DNA from: an uncultured Prochlorococcus sp. | GTDB taxonomy: Bacteria; Cyanobacteriota; Cyanobacteriia; PCC-6307; Cyanobiaceae | Assembly: GCA_902589115.1 (NCBI GenBank) | Contig: CACIRS010000010.1 | Span: 1-41,142 of the forward strand | Reading direction: 5' to 3' | Length of the DNA: 41,142 nucleotides | Shown here: positions 1-7,369 of the stretch, piece by piece | How positions within the stretch are numbered: position 1 is the stretch's first letter | Layout of the letters: each line of letters begins with the position of its first letter | Made by a program: the position numbers and the translations under genes | Notes under the pieces: model-generated | Told to the model about the DNA's origin: nothing | What the model saw: the letters and a program-made list of their open reading frames with translations, nothing else | Databases searched by the model: none

Positions 1-123
1 GCTCACAAGGTAAACAACGAAGGATCAGCCGAAGTCTGGAGGGGACCTCTAGAACAAGCTGAGCTTTATCATCAACAGTTATCTAGTAGGGGTTTAACGC
101 TGGCTCCACTAGAAAGATGTTAA
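1..123 (+). CDS. clpS: ATP-dependent Clp protease adaptor ClpS, C-terminal part
   Basis: The window opens inside a reading frame that ends at TAA 121-123 and leaves 40 residues. It contains the stretch GPLEQAELYHQQL followed by GLTLAPLE, which matches the C-terminal half of ClpS. ClpS is the N-end-rule adaptor that delivers substrates to the ClpA/ClpC unfoldase. Cyanobacterial ClpS proteins end with this helix and a closing 'L-x-P-LE' segment. The N-terminal half, with the degron-binding pocket, lies outside the window, so its integrity cannot be judged. The identification rests on this short tail only. Confidence 0.75.
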   Translation, partial: AHKVNNEGSAEVWRGPLEQAELYHQQLSSRGLTLAPLERC

Positions 124-210
124 CAAATTTTAAAGTCAAAATTTCTAGAAACTCACTTAATGTCGACTCTTACTAAGCAATCAAAAAATAACTAGTCCAG
201 CATTAATTAT

Positions 211-477
211 TTATTTAATGCTTTTAGAATTGCTATGAAGCTTTAGGAGCTCAACTGTTCTTATATGTTTAGTTCTAGAAAAAAAAACGTACTTTATTAC
301 CTTGCCAGGACAAACCGCTAAACCTCTGACCTCTTCTGAATGGGACTCCACACTTAAAACCTTGACCTTGGTGCCAAAGTTACTCGATAATTTTTCCATG
401 ACTTCTTCGCGAAGAGTATCTATGGAACAAATCATTGCTGGTAAAGATCTATATTCATTTCGTAGCAAGATCAGCAA
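211..477 (-). CDS. Small conserved cyanobacterial protein, function unknown
   Basis: An 88-codon frame begins at a TTG at 477; an internal ATG at 435 would give 74 residues. The protein is mixed alpha/beta in character, with a hydrophobic start (LILLRNEYRSLPAMIC) and a C-terminal GLAVCPGKVIKYVFF strand. No signal peptide or membrane segment is seen. It is divergent from the DUF2103 gene, and the longest forms of the two frames overlap at 435-477. The overlap disappears if the DUF2103 gene starts at 507. I recognise the style of a short conserved picocyanobacterial protein but no function. The frame on the other strand at 302-502 looks like its shadow. Confidence 0.6.
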   Translation of the reverse strand: MLILLRNEYRSLPAMICSIDTLREEVMEKLSSNFGTKVKVLSVESHSEEVRGLAVCPGKVIKYVFFSRTKHIRTVELLKLHSNSKSIK

Positions 478-506
478 ATTTCGACCACTTAGCAGGCTCT
501 AATGAT

Positions 507-782
507 TTGGGAAGACTTGTAATAACACATAGTTCCTACCTGGAAGGATTAATTCCAATACTAGAGAAATTAGCAAAAAAACAAGGAATTAAGACAGTTA
601 CTCCTGGAGTTATTGGCTCTTCAAAAGGAAGATGTCAAAGCTTGCGAGTAAAAATATCATCATCAATTAATGGTGGATATAAGCTAATAGCCAGAAGAGG
701 AAAAACCGTCCAAGAGGTATTTGTGATTACAGAAGTAGAAAAAATAGATTTAGAAAATATAATAAAGGATTTAACTAAGTAA
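507..782 (+). CDS. DUF2103 (putative metal-binding) protein
   Basis: This protein of about 91 residues belongs to the cyanobacterial DUF2103 family, often labelled metal-binding. Key stretches are GRLVITHSSYLEGLIPIL at the start, KTVTPGVIG in the middle and ARRGKTVQEVFVIT near the end. The last of these is the family hallmark. I place the start at TTG 507 because the conserved domain begins in the next codon and the divergent neighbour occupies the sequence up to 477. An upstream TTG at 435 would add 24 poorly conserved-looking residues. No strong Shine-Dalgarno site decides between them. The 3' end overlaps the convergent permease gene by 8 bases. Biochemical function is unknown. Confidence 0.75.
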   Translation: MGRLVITHSSYLEGLIPILEKLAKKQGIKTVTPGVIGSSKGRCQSLRVKISSSINGGYKLIARRGKTVQEVFVITEVEKIDLENIIKDLTK

Positions 783-1554
783 ACAGTAGAATTAAAGGCT
801 TTAATAAAAGAGAGATGCTAACTGAAAGGCATAATAGTTCGAACGATTTCTTAACTAGTTTATTACCCTTACGAATACCCAAATTAACTCCAAAATACCC
901 TCCTAATAATGATCCTAGTATTAAAGATGGAATCCACTGCCAGATCAGACCAGTTTGAACTGTAAGGGAATAAGCTCCAGTAGCATTCCAAAATAGTCCT
1001 ACAAATATAAGAGTATGTGCAATTGCAGAAAGATAGTCTAACCGGAATACTTTTACAAGCCAAATAGTTACTATAATGCCGGTTCCAGAGGACAATGAAC
1101 CATTAAGAAAACCTATTAAGAAAAAACCACAAAAGCCAACTATTAATCTATTAATTGTTAAGGCCTTATCGAAACAATTTAAACCAAAACCTTTATTGAA
1201 AAGTGAATATAACGATACAAGTAATGTTAAGAGACCTAAAAGGATTGAAAAAGTATGTTCTGAAATAGCAAGGACTGATTTTGCTCCTAACCATACGCCA
1301 GGTAAACCACCTAAAAGCATTAGGAATGAGATATGTTTATTTAATCTGTTTTCTTTTACAATTCTAAAAAATGCGCCAAGACCAAGAAAAACACTTGCGA
1401 CCTTATGCGTAGAGAGTGCGGTCGAAAAAGGCAAGCCAAAGAATAGTAATGCTGGTAACTGCAATAAGCCTGCTCCTCCACCAGCTAATGCGGATAAGAA
1501 ATTGGATGTAAATGAAATTATTATTAAGGAGAGTTGAGTAAATAATTCATTCAT
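775..1554 (-). CDS. TauE/SafE (TSUP) family membrane permease
   Basis: This is a 259-residue, very hydrophobic protein with about seven to eight predicted membrane helices. It has the two half-repeats typical of the TauE/SafE family. The first is marked by SNFLSALAGGGAGLLQLPAL and the second by GFLNGSLSSGTGIIVTIWLV. TSUP proteins export or import sulfite, sulfoacetate or other small organic sulfur anions across the inner membrane; the substrate here cannot be read from sequence. Length is normal for the family. The ATG at 1554 starts directly before the first helix. It converges on the DUF2103 gene with an 8-base overlap, so no terminator fits between them. Confidence 0.85.
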   Translation of the reverse strand: MNELFTQLSLIIISFTSNFLSALAGGGAGLLQLPALLFFGLPFSTALSTHKVASVFLGLGAFFRIVKENRLNKHISFLMLLGGLPGVWLGAKSVLAISEHTFSILLGLLTLLVSLYSLFNKGFGLNCFDKALTINRLIVGFCGFFLIGFLNGSLSSGTGIIVTIWLVKVFRLDYLSAIAHTLIFVGLFWNATGAYSLTVQTGLIWQWIPSLILGSLLGGYFGVNLGIRKGNKLVKKSFELLCLSVSISLLLKPLILLFT

Positions 1555-1620
1555 AAGATAAAATAATATGAGTAGGATTGATACTTTTAAGTTAAATAAA
1601 TGAATATATTTCTCGAAAAA

Positions 1621-1755
1621 TTAGATTTGGAGATGTTCCTGAATAGTATCATTAAGTTTGTAATTTTCTGATATTGATTCAACAAGGTCTTTTAATAACT
1701 CCTCCTTAATAGCTGTCATGGCCTCATCAATCAAGGTGGTATCAGTAACTGACAT
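1621..1755 (-). CDS. Small ORF, 44 residues, unknown
   Basis: An ATG at 1755 opens a 44-codon frame ending at TAA 1621-1623. The product is acidic and mostly helical (KEELLKDLVESISENYKL), without a signal peptide or membrane helix. Its start codon directly abuts a large imperfect inverted repeat (1756-1825), described separately. Nothing identifies a function, and a chance ORF cannot be excluded at this length. The regular amphipathic pattern and well-placed upstream structure favour a real gene. Confidence 0.45.
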   Translation of the reverse strand: MSVTDTTLIDEAMTAIKEELLKDLVESISENYKLNDTIQEHLQI

Positions 1756-1825
1756 TGTAATACGCTACAAGCTTCTATTATGATTAATAGATGAAATTTT
1801 TTCCTAAATTGTAACGAGTATTACA
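1756..1825. repeat. Imperfect inverted repeat between divergent genes, holding a GTA-N8-TAC site
   Basis: The left arm TGTAATACGCTACAA (1756-1770) pairs with the right arm TTGTAACGAGTATTACA (1809-1825). Eight outer pairs and five inner pairs are perfect, separated by a two-base bulge and one mismatch. The loop contains a second perfect hairpin, CTATTA-N4-TAATAG. The right arm is itself a palindrome, TGTA-N8-TACA at 1810-1825, which matches the NtcA consensus GTA-N8-TAC. About 22 bases downstream on the plus strand lies TATAAA (1847-1852). This geometry resembles an NtcA-activated promoter reading towards the gene at 1938. The assignment to NtcA is inference. Confidence 0.45.
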
Positions 1826-1937
1826 CCAGCTTAAAGGTTAAAATATTATAAAAAGGTATTTAAGTCATAGAACATTTTAAAGAGATAGAATCATCTATAG
1901 TGATGTTGTATGATAAAAAAAGAAGAACATTTCCTAA

Positions 1938-2321
1938 ATGAAGCTAAGCGGTAAAAAAAAGACGTTTTCCATATTTCTATTATTGATAAATTCTATGATT
2001 CAACCTACTACTGCTGATAATAGAAAGGAGATAAAAGATTTTTGCAAGAATTCTGAAGAGAGAGTAAGATGTGAAAGAGCATATGAAGGTCTGCCACCTA
2101 TTGAAGAAGAGTTGACTAAATCGTCAAATAGTCCAATAACGATACCAGTAATAAGATACAAATTAAAAAGCAATATGAAAACCAAGAAAAAAAACTATTC
2201 AAATTTATGCCGAAGCAAAAAATGTAGAGAAGAAAACAAAAGAAGTAATAAATATTCAAGCTTTTCTAATAATAAGGATCCATGGGCTGATGAAGATGAG
2301 GGATATTTGTATAATTTTTAA
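1938..2321 (+). CDS. Secreted basic protein with paired cysteines, unknown
   Basis: This is a 127-residue protein. A lysine-rich start followed by a hydrophobic stretch (residues about 8-26, SIFLLLINSMIQPTTA) looks like a Sec signal peptide, with cleavage after TTA. The mature part has four cysteines, in KDFCKN, VRCERA, NLCRS and KKCREE. This could allow two disulfides, consistent with an exported location. The tail is acidic and aromatic. No known domain is recognised. It overlaps the convergent gene at 2318 by four bases. The upstream inverted repeat with a GTA-N8-TAC site may control it. Confidence 0.65.
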   Translation: MKLSGKKKTFSIFLLLINSMIQPTTADNRKEIKDFCKNSEERVRCERAYEGLPPIEEELTKSSNSPITIPVIRYKLKSNMKTKKKNYSNLCRSKKCREENKRSNKYSSFSNNKDPWADEDEGYLYNF

Positions 2322-2743
2322 TCATTTAATGTCTTCTGATAATTACAGAAGTCCCTTACTAAAGAAGCCTCAAAATCTTTATAAGGAAACTCCCAACCCT
2401 GCCATTTATTATCTAAACCTGTTACATTAATCATCCTCTTATCACAATTAATAGCTAAATATAATGTTTTATTGGAATTATTTAAAATTCTAGCTACATA
2501 ATTGAACTCAGAAGCTTTTCTCCATTTCCAGAGTACTCGAAGCGGTCCATAACGATATAAAGAATTCGATTCTGATGTATTACTTGTTATTGGTATAGTT
2601 TTATACTGTAGGTGTCTAATACAACCTATATAGTCCTTAGCATATAGACAATCGTTATGTGCATCTGTCTTGTTATGAGCTGCAACAATGTTGCCAAAGA
2701 AAATTAACAGAAAGAGTTGAAGAAGGGCTTGAAATCTAAACAT
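2318..2743 (-). CDS. Exported picocyanobacterial hypothetical protein
   Basis: This is a 141-residue protein with a clear N-terminal signal peptide (MFRFQALLQLFLLIFFGNIVAA). The mature domain starts with a C-x8-C pair (NDCLYAKDYIGC). It continues with YGPLRVLWKWRKASEFNYVA and YLAINCDKRMINVTG, and ends WEFPYKDFEASLVRDFC. I recognise this layout as a family widespread in marine Synechococcus and Prochlorococcus, but it has no assigned function. Four cysteines suggest two disulfides outside the cytoplasm. The ATG at 2743 directly precedes the signal peptide. Confidence 0.7.
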   Translation of the reverse strand: MFRFQALLQLFLLIFFGNIVAAHNKTDAHNDCLYAKDYIGCIRHLQYKTIPITSNTSESNSLYRYGPLRVLWKWRKASEFNYVARILNNSNKTLYLAINCDKRMINVTGLDNKWQGWEFPYKDFEASLVRDFCNYQKTLND

Positions 2744-2790
2744 GCTATTTTGATGTCATACACTAATATAGATAGAATTCTGAAAAATCT

Positions 2791-3738
2791 ATGAATATTA
2801 AAGAGATCGATAAAAGAGAGTGTAAAGAATGTAATAGATTCTTATCTCTAAACCTATTTAGGGCGGATGGAGATTGCTGTAGGTACTGTGAGATAGGAGT
2901 TATACCTCCTAGACACGTAACCAATCAATTCAAAGCTTCTAATGATAGTAAGAATGATATTAAACTGGATAGTTCGGCAATAAATAGTTCTGATATTAAA
3001 AAAGTAGTAGAAGATGTTTATAAGAGCTATGTATATGAAATAATAATAATAATAGGTTGTTCATATAGATGGAACAAATCAAGAATAGATGAAGATATAT
3101 TAATTGACTGGTTGCTGAATAGAAAAGATCTATCTATTTCAAAACAAGATAGCGAGAATTTATTAGTAATAAAGTCTAAGCTAAAAGAAAAAATAAGAGA
3201 AACTGTCGTTGATGTAATGATGATCAAAGCATCTATAAGAACTCTTCATGAAGCCAAATTAGATAGGAAAAACGATTTAATGTCTTTTATAGACAAGTTA
3301 CTAACTAATGAGACAAACAGGAATGAAGCAATTAGTGAACTTAAAGAAGATCTTATTTCAGATAAAGAGGAATTAGGATATGAAATTCCAATTGTTAAAT
3401 TAGATCATACGAATTACAAAAAAGATACTCTTAATGATAGAAAAATACTACTAGAAAAATTAGCCTTAAATGAATTTGTTGCCTCCATTATCGACAATAT
3501 AAATAGTAGAAACTATATAATTGATAAAAAAGATAATGAAGACAATACCAGAAAAAATATTGAAAAGATATTAGATCATAAAATCATAGGTATAGATTAC
3601 ACAGATTACTATGAAATAATAATAAAATCATTTAATATTGGATATACCTTATTTGGCATTAATTATATTAATGGTGGGATTTCTAAAGGTATGAATGGGA
3701 TAGAAATTATTAATTTAAGGAATAAGTCTATTGACTAG
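2791..3738 (+). CDS. Unknown 315-residue protein with N-terminal zinc-ribbon-like cysteines
   Basis: The first 35 residues contain C11-x2-C14 and C30-x2-C33, with C29 adjacent, a pattern expected for a zinc ribbon. A flexible S/N/D-rich linker follows (about 45-70). Then comes a long charged, mainly helical region (about 70-260) rich in K, D, E and I, with possible coiled coil around SKLKEKIRETVVDVMM. The final 50 residues are beta-rich with GIDYTDYYEIIIKSFNIGYTL. No catalytic signature is recognised. The codon usage is very A+T rich, as in the surrounding accessory genes. It abuts the gene at 3735 tail to tail with a four-base overlap. A nucleic-acid or protein-binding adaptor role is possible but not demonstrated. 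Confidence 0.65.
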   Translation: MNIKEIDKRECKECNRFLSLNLFRADGDCCRYCEIGVIPPRHVTNQFKASNDSKNDIKLDSSAINSSDIKKVVEDVYKSYVYEIIIIIGCSYRWNKSRIDEDILIDWLLNRKDLSISKQDSENLLVIKSKLKEKIRETVVDVMMIKASIRTLHEAKLDRKNDLMSFIDKLLTNETNRNEAISELKEDLISDKEELGYEIPIVKLDHTNYKKDTLNDRKILLEKLALNEFVASIIDNINSRNYIIDKKDNEDNTRKNIEKILDHKIIGIDYTDYYEIIIKSFNIGYTLFGINYINGGISKGMNGIEIINLRNKSID

Positions 3739-4007
3739 ATTTCATATTCATCCTCAAATTTATTCAAATTAGCTTTATAATCCTCAATTCCTTTTTGAGT
3801 TCCTTCTGTCAAGCCTTCTGAATCATAAAGAGTTGACACATAAGTATATGCGTATTTTATTGGATTAAATGCCGTTCTATACTCACCTTGTATTTCCTCA
3901 TCATCTATATCATTAATAATTGCAGTAATCAATTCAACTTTTCGCTTAGCAGCTGCTATTTCCGATTCAAGCTCTGGACTTAACTTTCGTCTTTTTTTTC
4001 TAGGCAT
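3735..4007 (-). CDS. Small charged helical protein, unknown
   Basis: I choose ATG 4007, giving 90 residues that begin MPRKKRRKLSPELESEIAAA. A TTG six codons upstream (4025) is the alternative. The very basic start followed by a long amphipathic helix (SEIAAAKRKVELITAIINDI) and an acidic C-terminus suggests a soluble, nucleic-acid-friendly or oligomeric protein. No known domain is recognised. It is convergent with the zinc-ribbon-like gene, overlapping by four bases. Confidence 0.55.
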   Translation of the reverse strand: MPRKKRRKLSPELESEIAAAKRKVELITAIINDIDDEEIQGEYRTAFNPIKYAYTYVSTLYDSEGLTEGTQKGIEDYKANLNKFEDEYEI

Positions 4008-4119
4008 GCGATTTACATATATCAAATAAATACTAGCTCATCAGAAGATACAAGCAAAATCCTCCAACCACAGAATGAAAAATATTAACGTAGGGAATAA
4101 GAATTAGGTAAATTTAAAA

Positions 4120-4431
4120 CTAATTGGATTTAACTTGAGCTCTTTTTGTTATTACCGCAAGACCAGCTTCTATGGAAGTAAAGATGGAAAGTATAATAAC
4201 ACCATAAATACCTATCATATTATTCGAAGGTAATGGGTCTGCTGGATCCTTGATGAAGAGATTAAGCTGTCCTAGAGACAAAATTACAGAGGCTAAAAAA
4301 CCAGTAAGCCAATAGGCCTTCCATCTTCTTTGATAAAGATAACCGGAACCTACTCCCGGTAATATATTTAATAAAACAGAAACCCAAATAGATGAAGCTG
4401 CAATAATGGAGTCTTTGTCTTGTTTATACAT
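4120..4431 (-). CDS. Small conserved membrane protein
   Basis: ATG 4431 gives 103 residues; a TTG at 4452 would add seven. There are about three hydrophobic helices: SIWVSVLLNILPGVGSGYLY, a second after the conserved RRWKAYWLTG, and a third (IGIYGVIILSIFTSIEAGLAV). The motif NILPGVGSGYLYQRRWKAYWLTG resembles short cyanobacterial membrane proteins of unknown role and loosely recalls TM2-type domains. It sits alone, with more than 100 bases on each side. Confidence 0.65.
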   Translation of the reverse strand: MYKQDKDSIIAASSIWVSVLLNILPGVGSGYLYQRRWKAYWLTGFLASVILSLGQLNLFIKDPADPLPSNNMIGIYGVIILSIFTSIEAGLAVITKRAQVKSN

Positions 4432-4670
4432 GGATTTTGGAAATGTAAGCAAAATAGAATTTTTAATAAAACACTATAAGTGAATAAAGGGATACATTCC
4501 GTAAATTAATGTATTTATAAGACTCTCAGGAAGTTAATTAAAAGGTGTTGCAGCTCTTAAAAAGAGAAGGTGAATATAAGAAAAAAGTTAAGCCCTCTTT
4601 CATAAGTGGCTAGTTGATTTTCATCCTGATAGAACTCAGATATATTAAGATCGTAGAAAATAGAATTTCT

Positions 4671-5042
4671 ATGAGCGACGAGGCCAAGAAGCGAGTAGGC
4701 AAAGCCAAACGAAATAATGGCCTACCTTGGTGGGTCGAAATACTATTTGTCCAGATTGGACTTCCTGATTCGTTACTAAGATGGTTTCTTAAAACAAGAA
4801 AGAAAGCATATTACACATTATCTGAACATAAGAAGCCAATAGCTCTATTCCTACTCATTTCTAGTTTTATCATTTATCTCGAGCCTATAGTCACAAAAGC
4901 AAAAAGGGATAATGAATGCATAGAGAGTGCACACTATTATTTAAAAACCAATAAGAAATTAAGTCTAGAGAAGCAATCCAGCATTAGTGTTGCACTCGCC
5001 CATCATATATGTAATGGAGGAAATCTGAAATTCCTTGAATAA
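4671..5042 (+). CDS. Picocyanobacterial membrane-anchored protein, unknown
   Basis: ATG 4671 gives 123 residues starting MSDEAKKRVGKAKRNNGLPWW; an in-frame TTG at 4614 would add 19 unlikely residues. The conserved-looking block PWWVEILFVQIGLPDSLLRWFL is an amphipathic or re-entrant segment. It is followed by one clear transmembrane helix (IALFLLISSFIIYLEPIV). The C-terminal part carries two cysteines (NECIESAHYYL and AHHICNGG). I recognise the family as a recurrent short Prochlorococcus protein without assigned function. The next gene begins 13 bases downstream, so they may be cotranscribed. Confidence 0.65.
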   Translation: MSDEAKKRVGKAKRNNGLPWWVEILFVQIGLPDSLLRWFLKTRKKAYYTLSEHKKPIALFLLISSFIIYLEPIVTKAKRDNECIESAHYYLKTNKKLSLEKQSSISVALAHHICNGGNLKFLE

Positions 5043-5055
5043 ACTAATTGCATAA

Positions 5056-5250
5056 ATGACAAACAAAGAAAAAATAGAATTTTTCGATAAAAATACTCAA
5101 CTTATTTTTAATCATCCAGATAATAAGTTCATAGAAGCTATTGTGAATGAACTCAAAAATGAAAAACTAGTAACTTTACTAAAAAGATGGCCAAATGAAA
5201 TAAAAATACTGATGGTAGATAGATACATGAGAAACAAAGGAAATTATTGA
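5056..5250 (+). CDS. Small hypothetical protein, 64 residues
   Basis: ATG 5056 opens a 64-codon frame 13 bases after the previous gene, which suggests a two-gene transcript. The product is soluble, charged and mainly helical (FIEAIVNELKNEKLVTLLKRW), ending MVDRYMRNKGNY. No motif is recognised. The close spacing and non-random composition support a real gene, but evidence is limited. Confidence 0.5.
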   Translation: MTNKEKIEFFDKNTQLIFNHPDNKFIEAIVNELKNEKLVTLLKRWPNEIKILMVDRYMRNKGNY

Positions 5251-5359
5251 CTCAAAAACTCAATAGTCTTGACCCTAATGAAGAAATCAACGTCCCATCT
5301 CTAAATCATTAGGTATTTACGCTCAATATGCTATAAAGGATGTATAGGTAGAAACACCC

Positions 5360-5530
5360 ATGAAAAACAAAGGCCTAAAGCTAGCTGAATTGACCAATGG
5401 ACGGCTAGCAATGATTGGAATCTCATTAGTTGCGATAACTGAGCTGATAACAGGGAATGGCTTGATTACGATGATTTACAGCTCAAAGCTAGATTACTTA
5501 TGGTGGGCATTAGGCATTTACGCCAGCTAG
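5360..5530 (+). CDS. hli: High-light-inducible (Hli/Scp) chlorophyll-binding protein
   Basis: This is a 56-residue protein. The sequence KLAELTNGRLAMIGISLVAITELITG is the diagnostic chlorophyll-binding helix of Hli proteins: E-x2-N-GR-AM with downstream glycine and a second acidic residue. Hli proteins are one-helix relatives of LHC antennae. They sit in the thylakoid membrane, bind chlorophyll and carotenoid, and protect photosystems or chlorophyll biosynthesis during stress. The C-terminus is short and hydrophobic (DYLWWALGIYAS). A Shine-Dalgarno-like stretch is weak. Island location is common for hli copies in Prochlorococcus, and many are induced by light, nitrogen or phage stress; no regulatory site is certain here. 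Confidence 0.9.
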   Translation: MKNKGLKLAELTNGRLAMIGISLVAITELITGNGLITMIYSSKLDYLWWALGIYAS

Positions 5531-5845
5531 AAGCTTTAAAAAGCACCTACAAAATATAGTTTCATTAATATTTTTATGTTTTTTTAGATTATTGGCAGGA
5601 GTGATATGTAATAAGACTTATATATTTAATTTAATATATTAATGATTAAATTATTAATATTAGTTTGTATATTTCAATGAAAAACTACCTAAGTTGATAC
5701 ACCTAGGTAGTTTATCTAATGTAACTGAACAGGTGAATTGCCGAAATTCATGTTAAAACAATAGTTGCTAAATCAAGAGACTTAAATGTTTACCCCTTTT
5801 TAGAAAATTATTAAGTTTTAATTAACTTCCTTACCTTGAATAAAA
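5531..5845. other. Intergenic region after hli
   Basis: About 315 bases without a convincing gene. It is very A+T rich. The only structure seen is the 10-base-pair inverted repeat at 5682-5713. Confidence 0.6.
5682..5713. terminator. Hairpin, possible terminator
   Basis: AAACTACCTA (5682-5691) and TAGGTAGTTT (5704-5713) form a perfect 10-bp stem with a 12-base loop. Each strand has a short T tract at the stem base, so it could end transcripts from either side. It lies about 150 bases after hli and 130 before the gene at 5846. A protein-binding palindrome is the alternative. Confidence 0.5.
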
Positions 5846-6121
5846 ATGCCAAAAAACCCTATTTATATTAGTAGCCTAGGAGGTACTATAAATTGCTTCC
5901 GTGGAGATAGTGGTTGGCTATTTAGAGTATGTTTTGAACAATTATACTTATACAGTAATGACATTATATCTGCAAAGTTCCAACTAAATAGACTCGAAAA
6001 ATTAAAAAAAAATTCATGCATGATATCTATTAAATCTATCAACAATGAAAGGAAAGCATTTAAGGAATTAGTCGAGAGTTCAGCAGCACCTTATATCAAA
6101 AAACAGCAACAATACACTTAA
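5846..6121 (+). CDS. Hypothetical protein, 91 residues
   Basis: The ATG at 5846 begins MPKNPIYISSLGGTINCFRGDSG. The product is soluble, with two cysteines near the start (INC, RVC), a middle helix (FQLNRLEKLKKN) and a basic tail. No signal peptide, membrane segment or known motif is seen. It has no close neighbour on the same strand. The complementary frame at 5863-6045 is judged a shadow. Confidence 0.45.
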   Translation: MPKNPIYISSLGGTINCFRGDSGWLFRVCFEQLYLYSNDIISAKFQLNRLEKLKKNSCMISIKSINNERKAFKELVESSAAPYIKKQQQYT

Positions 6122-6278
6122 ATATAAGAGTACATTTGGTAGAAGTAGACTTGACTATAAAAGGTCTTGGCACTGGAATATAATTATTAACGGATTATCA
6201 CCAAACGACATTATTTAAATCTGTTCCCGTAAATCTGGCCCAACCGACTATTCTAAGTAACCTAAAGCAAAAGATAAA

Positions 6279-6605
6279 ATGGCATTTCAAGCAAAACCAT
6301 CTTCACTAACAAAGTCTAAATCGTCTTGGATATGGAAATGGGACGAAGCTGAAAGCGAGTTGCAAGTTATACCCAAGTCAAAAACCGAGAGATTATCCAA
6401 AAAAGCTGAGTTAGCAAATCTAGATGCCGAGAAAGCATTAAGTAGAGCATACAAAGCTGAATTAGCTAGAACCAAGATAATTAGCGAAGCTATGTTTAAA
6501 TCTGGCAAAGCGCTTAAATACACTCTAGTAAGTATTGCCAGAGAATTGCTTCTAAGAACTGAAGCTTCTAGAAGAAGATTTGAACCAGGATTTCGGGAAC
6601 GTTAA
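6279..6605 (+). CDS. Alanine/lysine-rich helical protein, unknown
   Basis: This is a 108-residue protein. After a serine/lysine-rich start with WIWKWDEAESELQ, residues about 35-95 form one long charged helix (KKAELANLDAEKALSRAYKA) with coiled-coil character. It ends in an arginine-rich tail (RTEASRRRFEPGFRER). No membrane segment. The composition is less A+T rich than its neighbours. Function unknown; a structural or DNA-associated role would fit the basic helix but is not shown. Confidence 0.5.
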   Translation: MAFQAKPSSLTKSKSSWIWKWDEAESELQVIPKSKTERLSKKAELANLDAEKALSRAYKAELARTKIISEAMFKSGKALKYTLVSIARELLLRTEASRRRFEPGFRER

Positions 6606-6625
6606 TATTACAAAAGATCATCATT

Positions 6626-6889
6626 TTAATTATGATATTGTTTACTTATGTAAGCAAGCAAAGCATCTCTAGATGGGATTTTGGGATACAGCCAGGAGCA
6701 TATTATAAAAGAAATTATAAGCATATAGTAATAAATTCTATAATGCCAATTAGATTCAATGCTATATAAACCAATATTCATTAAAAATGAATCCAGTATC
6801 AAAGAAAGATTACCCCATAAAACAAGCCAAATTGAACAAAATCTTATGTTTAGCCTTTTTTTTAAGAAGGCCCTTGAGAGCCTAAGCAT
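6626..6889 (-). CDS. Small two-helix membrane protein
   Basis: ATG 6889 gives 87 residues. A basic start (MLRLSRAFLKKRLNIR) precedes two hydrophobic helices (FCSIWLVLWGNLSLILDSFL and YYYMLIISFIICSWLY). The C-terminus is polar, ending AYISKQYHN. It converges on the helical protein at 6279 with a 20-base gap. No family recognised. Confidence 0.5.
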   Translation of the reverse strand: MLRLSRAFLKKRLNIRFCSIWLVLWGNLSLILDSFLMNIGLYSIESNWHYRIYYYMLIISFIICSWLYPKIPSRDALLAYISKQYHN

Positions 6890-7048
6890 GGTTGGTTTAT
6901 AATATTCAAACTATTTTACTAAAGAAAACTATACCTATCTAAATAAATATACTAAGAAGTAAAGCAAGTCAAACAATAAGGTGTAGAGAAATTAACATGA
7001 TGCGCTCCTTTTTATACTTTTTTTTGAGATAAGTTTAACACCTACAAA

Positions 7049-7303
7049 TTAAATAACTCTTTTGCCGTAATTGTTCAAATCGGCCATAGTAAAACTATCT
7101 GGGATTATTACATCTTCAAAAAAATCATTAGTCAGAGAAACGGATAAACCAATTACAGAATCATCAGCAATGGTACTAACGACTTCGTCTAAACTTAGAT
7201 CCATGTCATCTGCCATCTGCTTTAAAATTTTGGCAGTATCAGAATTTACAGCCAATATTACTGGCAATAATTCCTTACCAGCCAACGGATCGTAGTACTT
7301 CAT
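7049..7303 (-). CDS. Small conserved soluble protein, 84 residues
   Basis: The ATG at 7303 starts MKYYDPLAGKELLPVILAVN. A helical middle (TAKILKQMADDMDLSLDEVVST) is followed by an acidic beta-rich end. The pattern resembles a short conserved cyanobacterial protein, but I cannot name it. A 16-bp perfect inverted repeat (7305-7369) lies two bases upstream of the start codon, so translation or transcription is probably controlled there. The overlapping plus-strand frame at 7071-7295 has the look of a shadow. Confidence 0.65.
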   Translation of the reverse strand: MKYYDPLAGKELLPVILAVNSDTAKILKQMADDMDLSLDEVVSTIADDSVIGLSVSLTNDFFEDVIIPDSFTMADLNNYGKRVI

Positions 7304-7304
7304 A

Positions 7305-7369
7305 AAGAAAATATTAAGACACAGGAGTCCTGAAGCACAAAATAGTTACAATCGTCTTAATATTTTCTT
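7305..7369. repeat. 16-bp perfect inverted repeat abutting a start codon
   Basis: AAGAAAATATTAAGAC (7305-7320) is exactly complementary to GTCTTAATATTTTCTT (7354-7369). The 33-base loop includes a second small palindrome, CAGGAGTCCTG (7322-7332). Read on the minus strand, the whole structure sits immediately before the ATG at 7303. It could be a leader hairpin affecting ribosome access, an operator, or the terminal repeats of a tiny non-autonomous element. Confidence 0.6.

Noticed and set aside
302-502. Plus-strand frame of 66 codons
   Set aside because: It lies antisense to the better-patterned minus-strand gene at 211-477 and has no protein-like pattern.
1076-1537. Plus-strand frame of 153 codons
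   Set aside because: It is the antisense shadow of the TauE/SafE permease; its K/P-rich composition is the mirror of hydrophobic codons.
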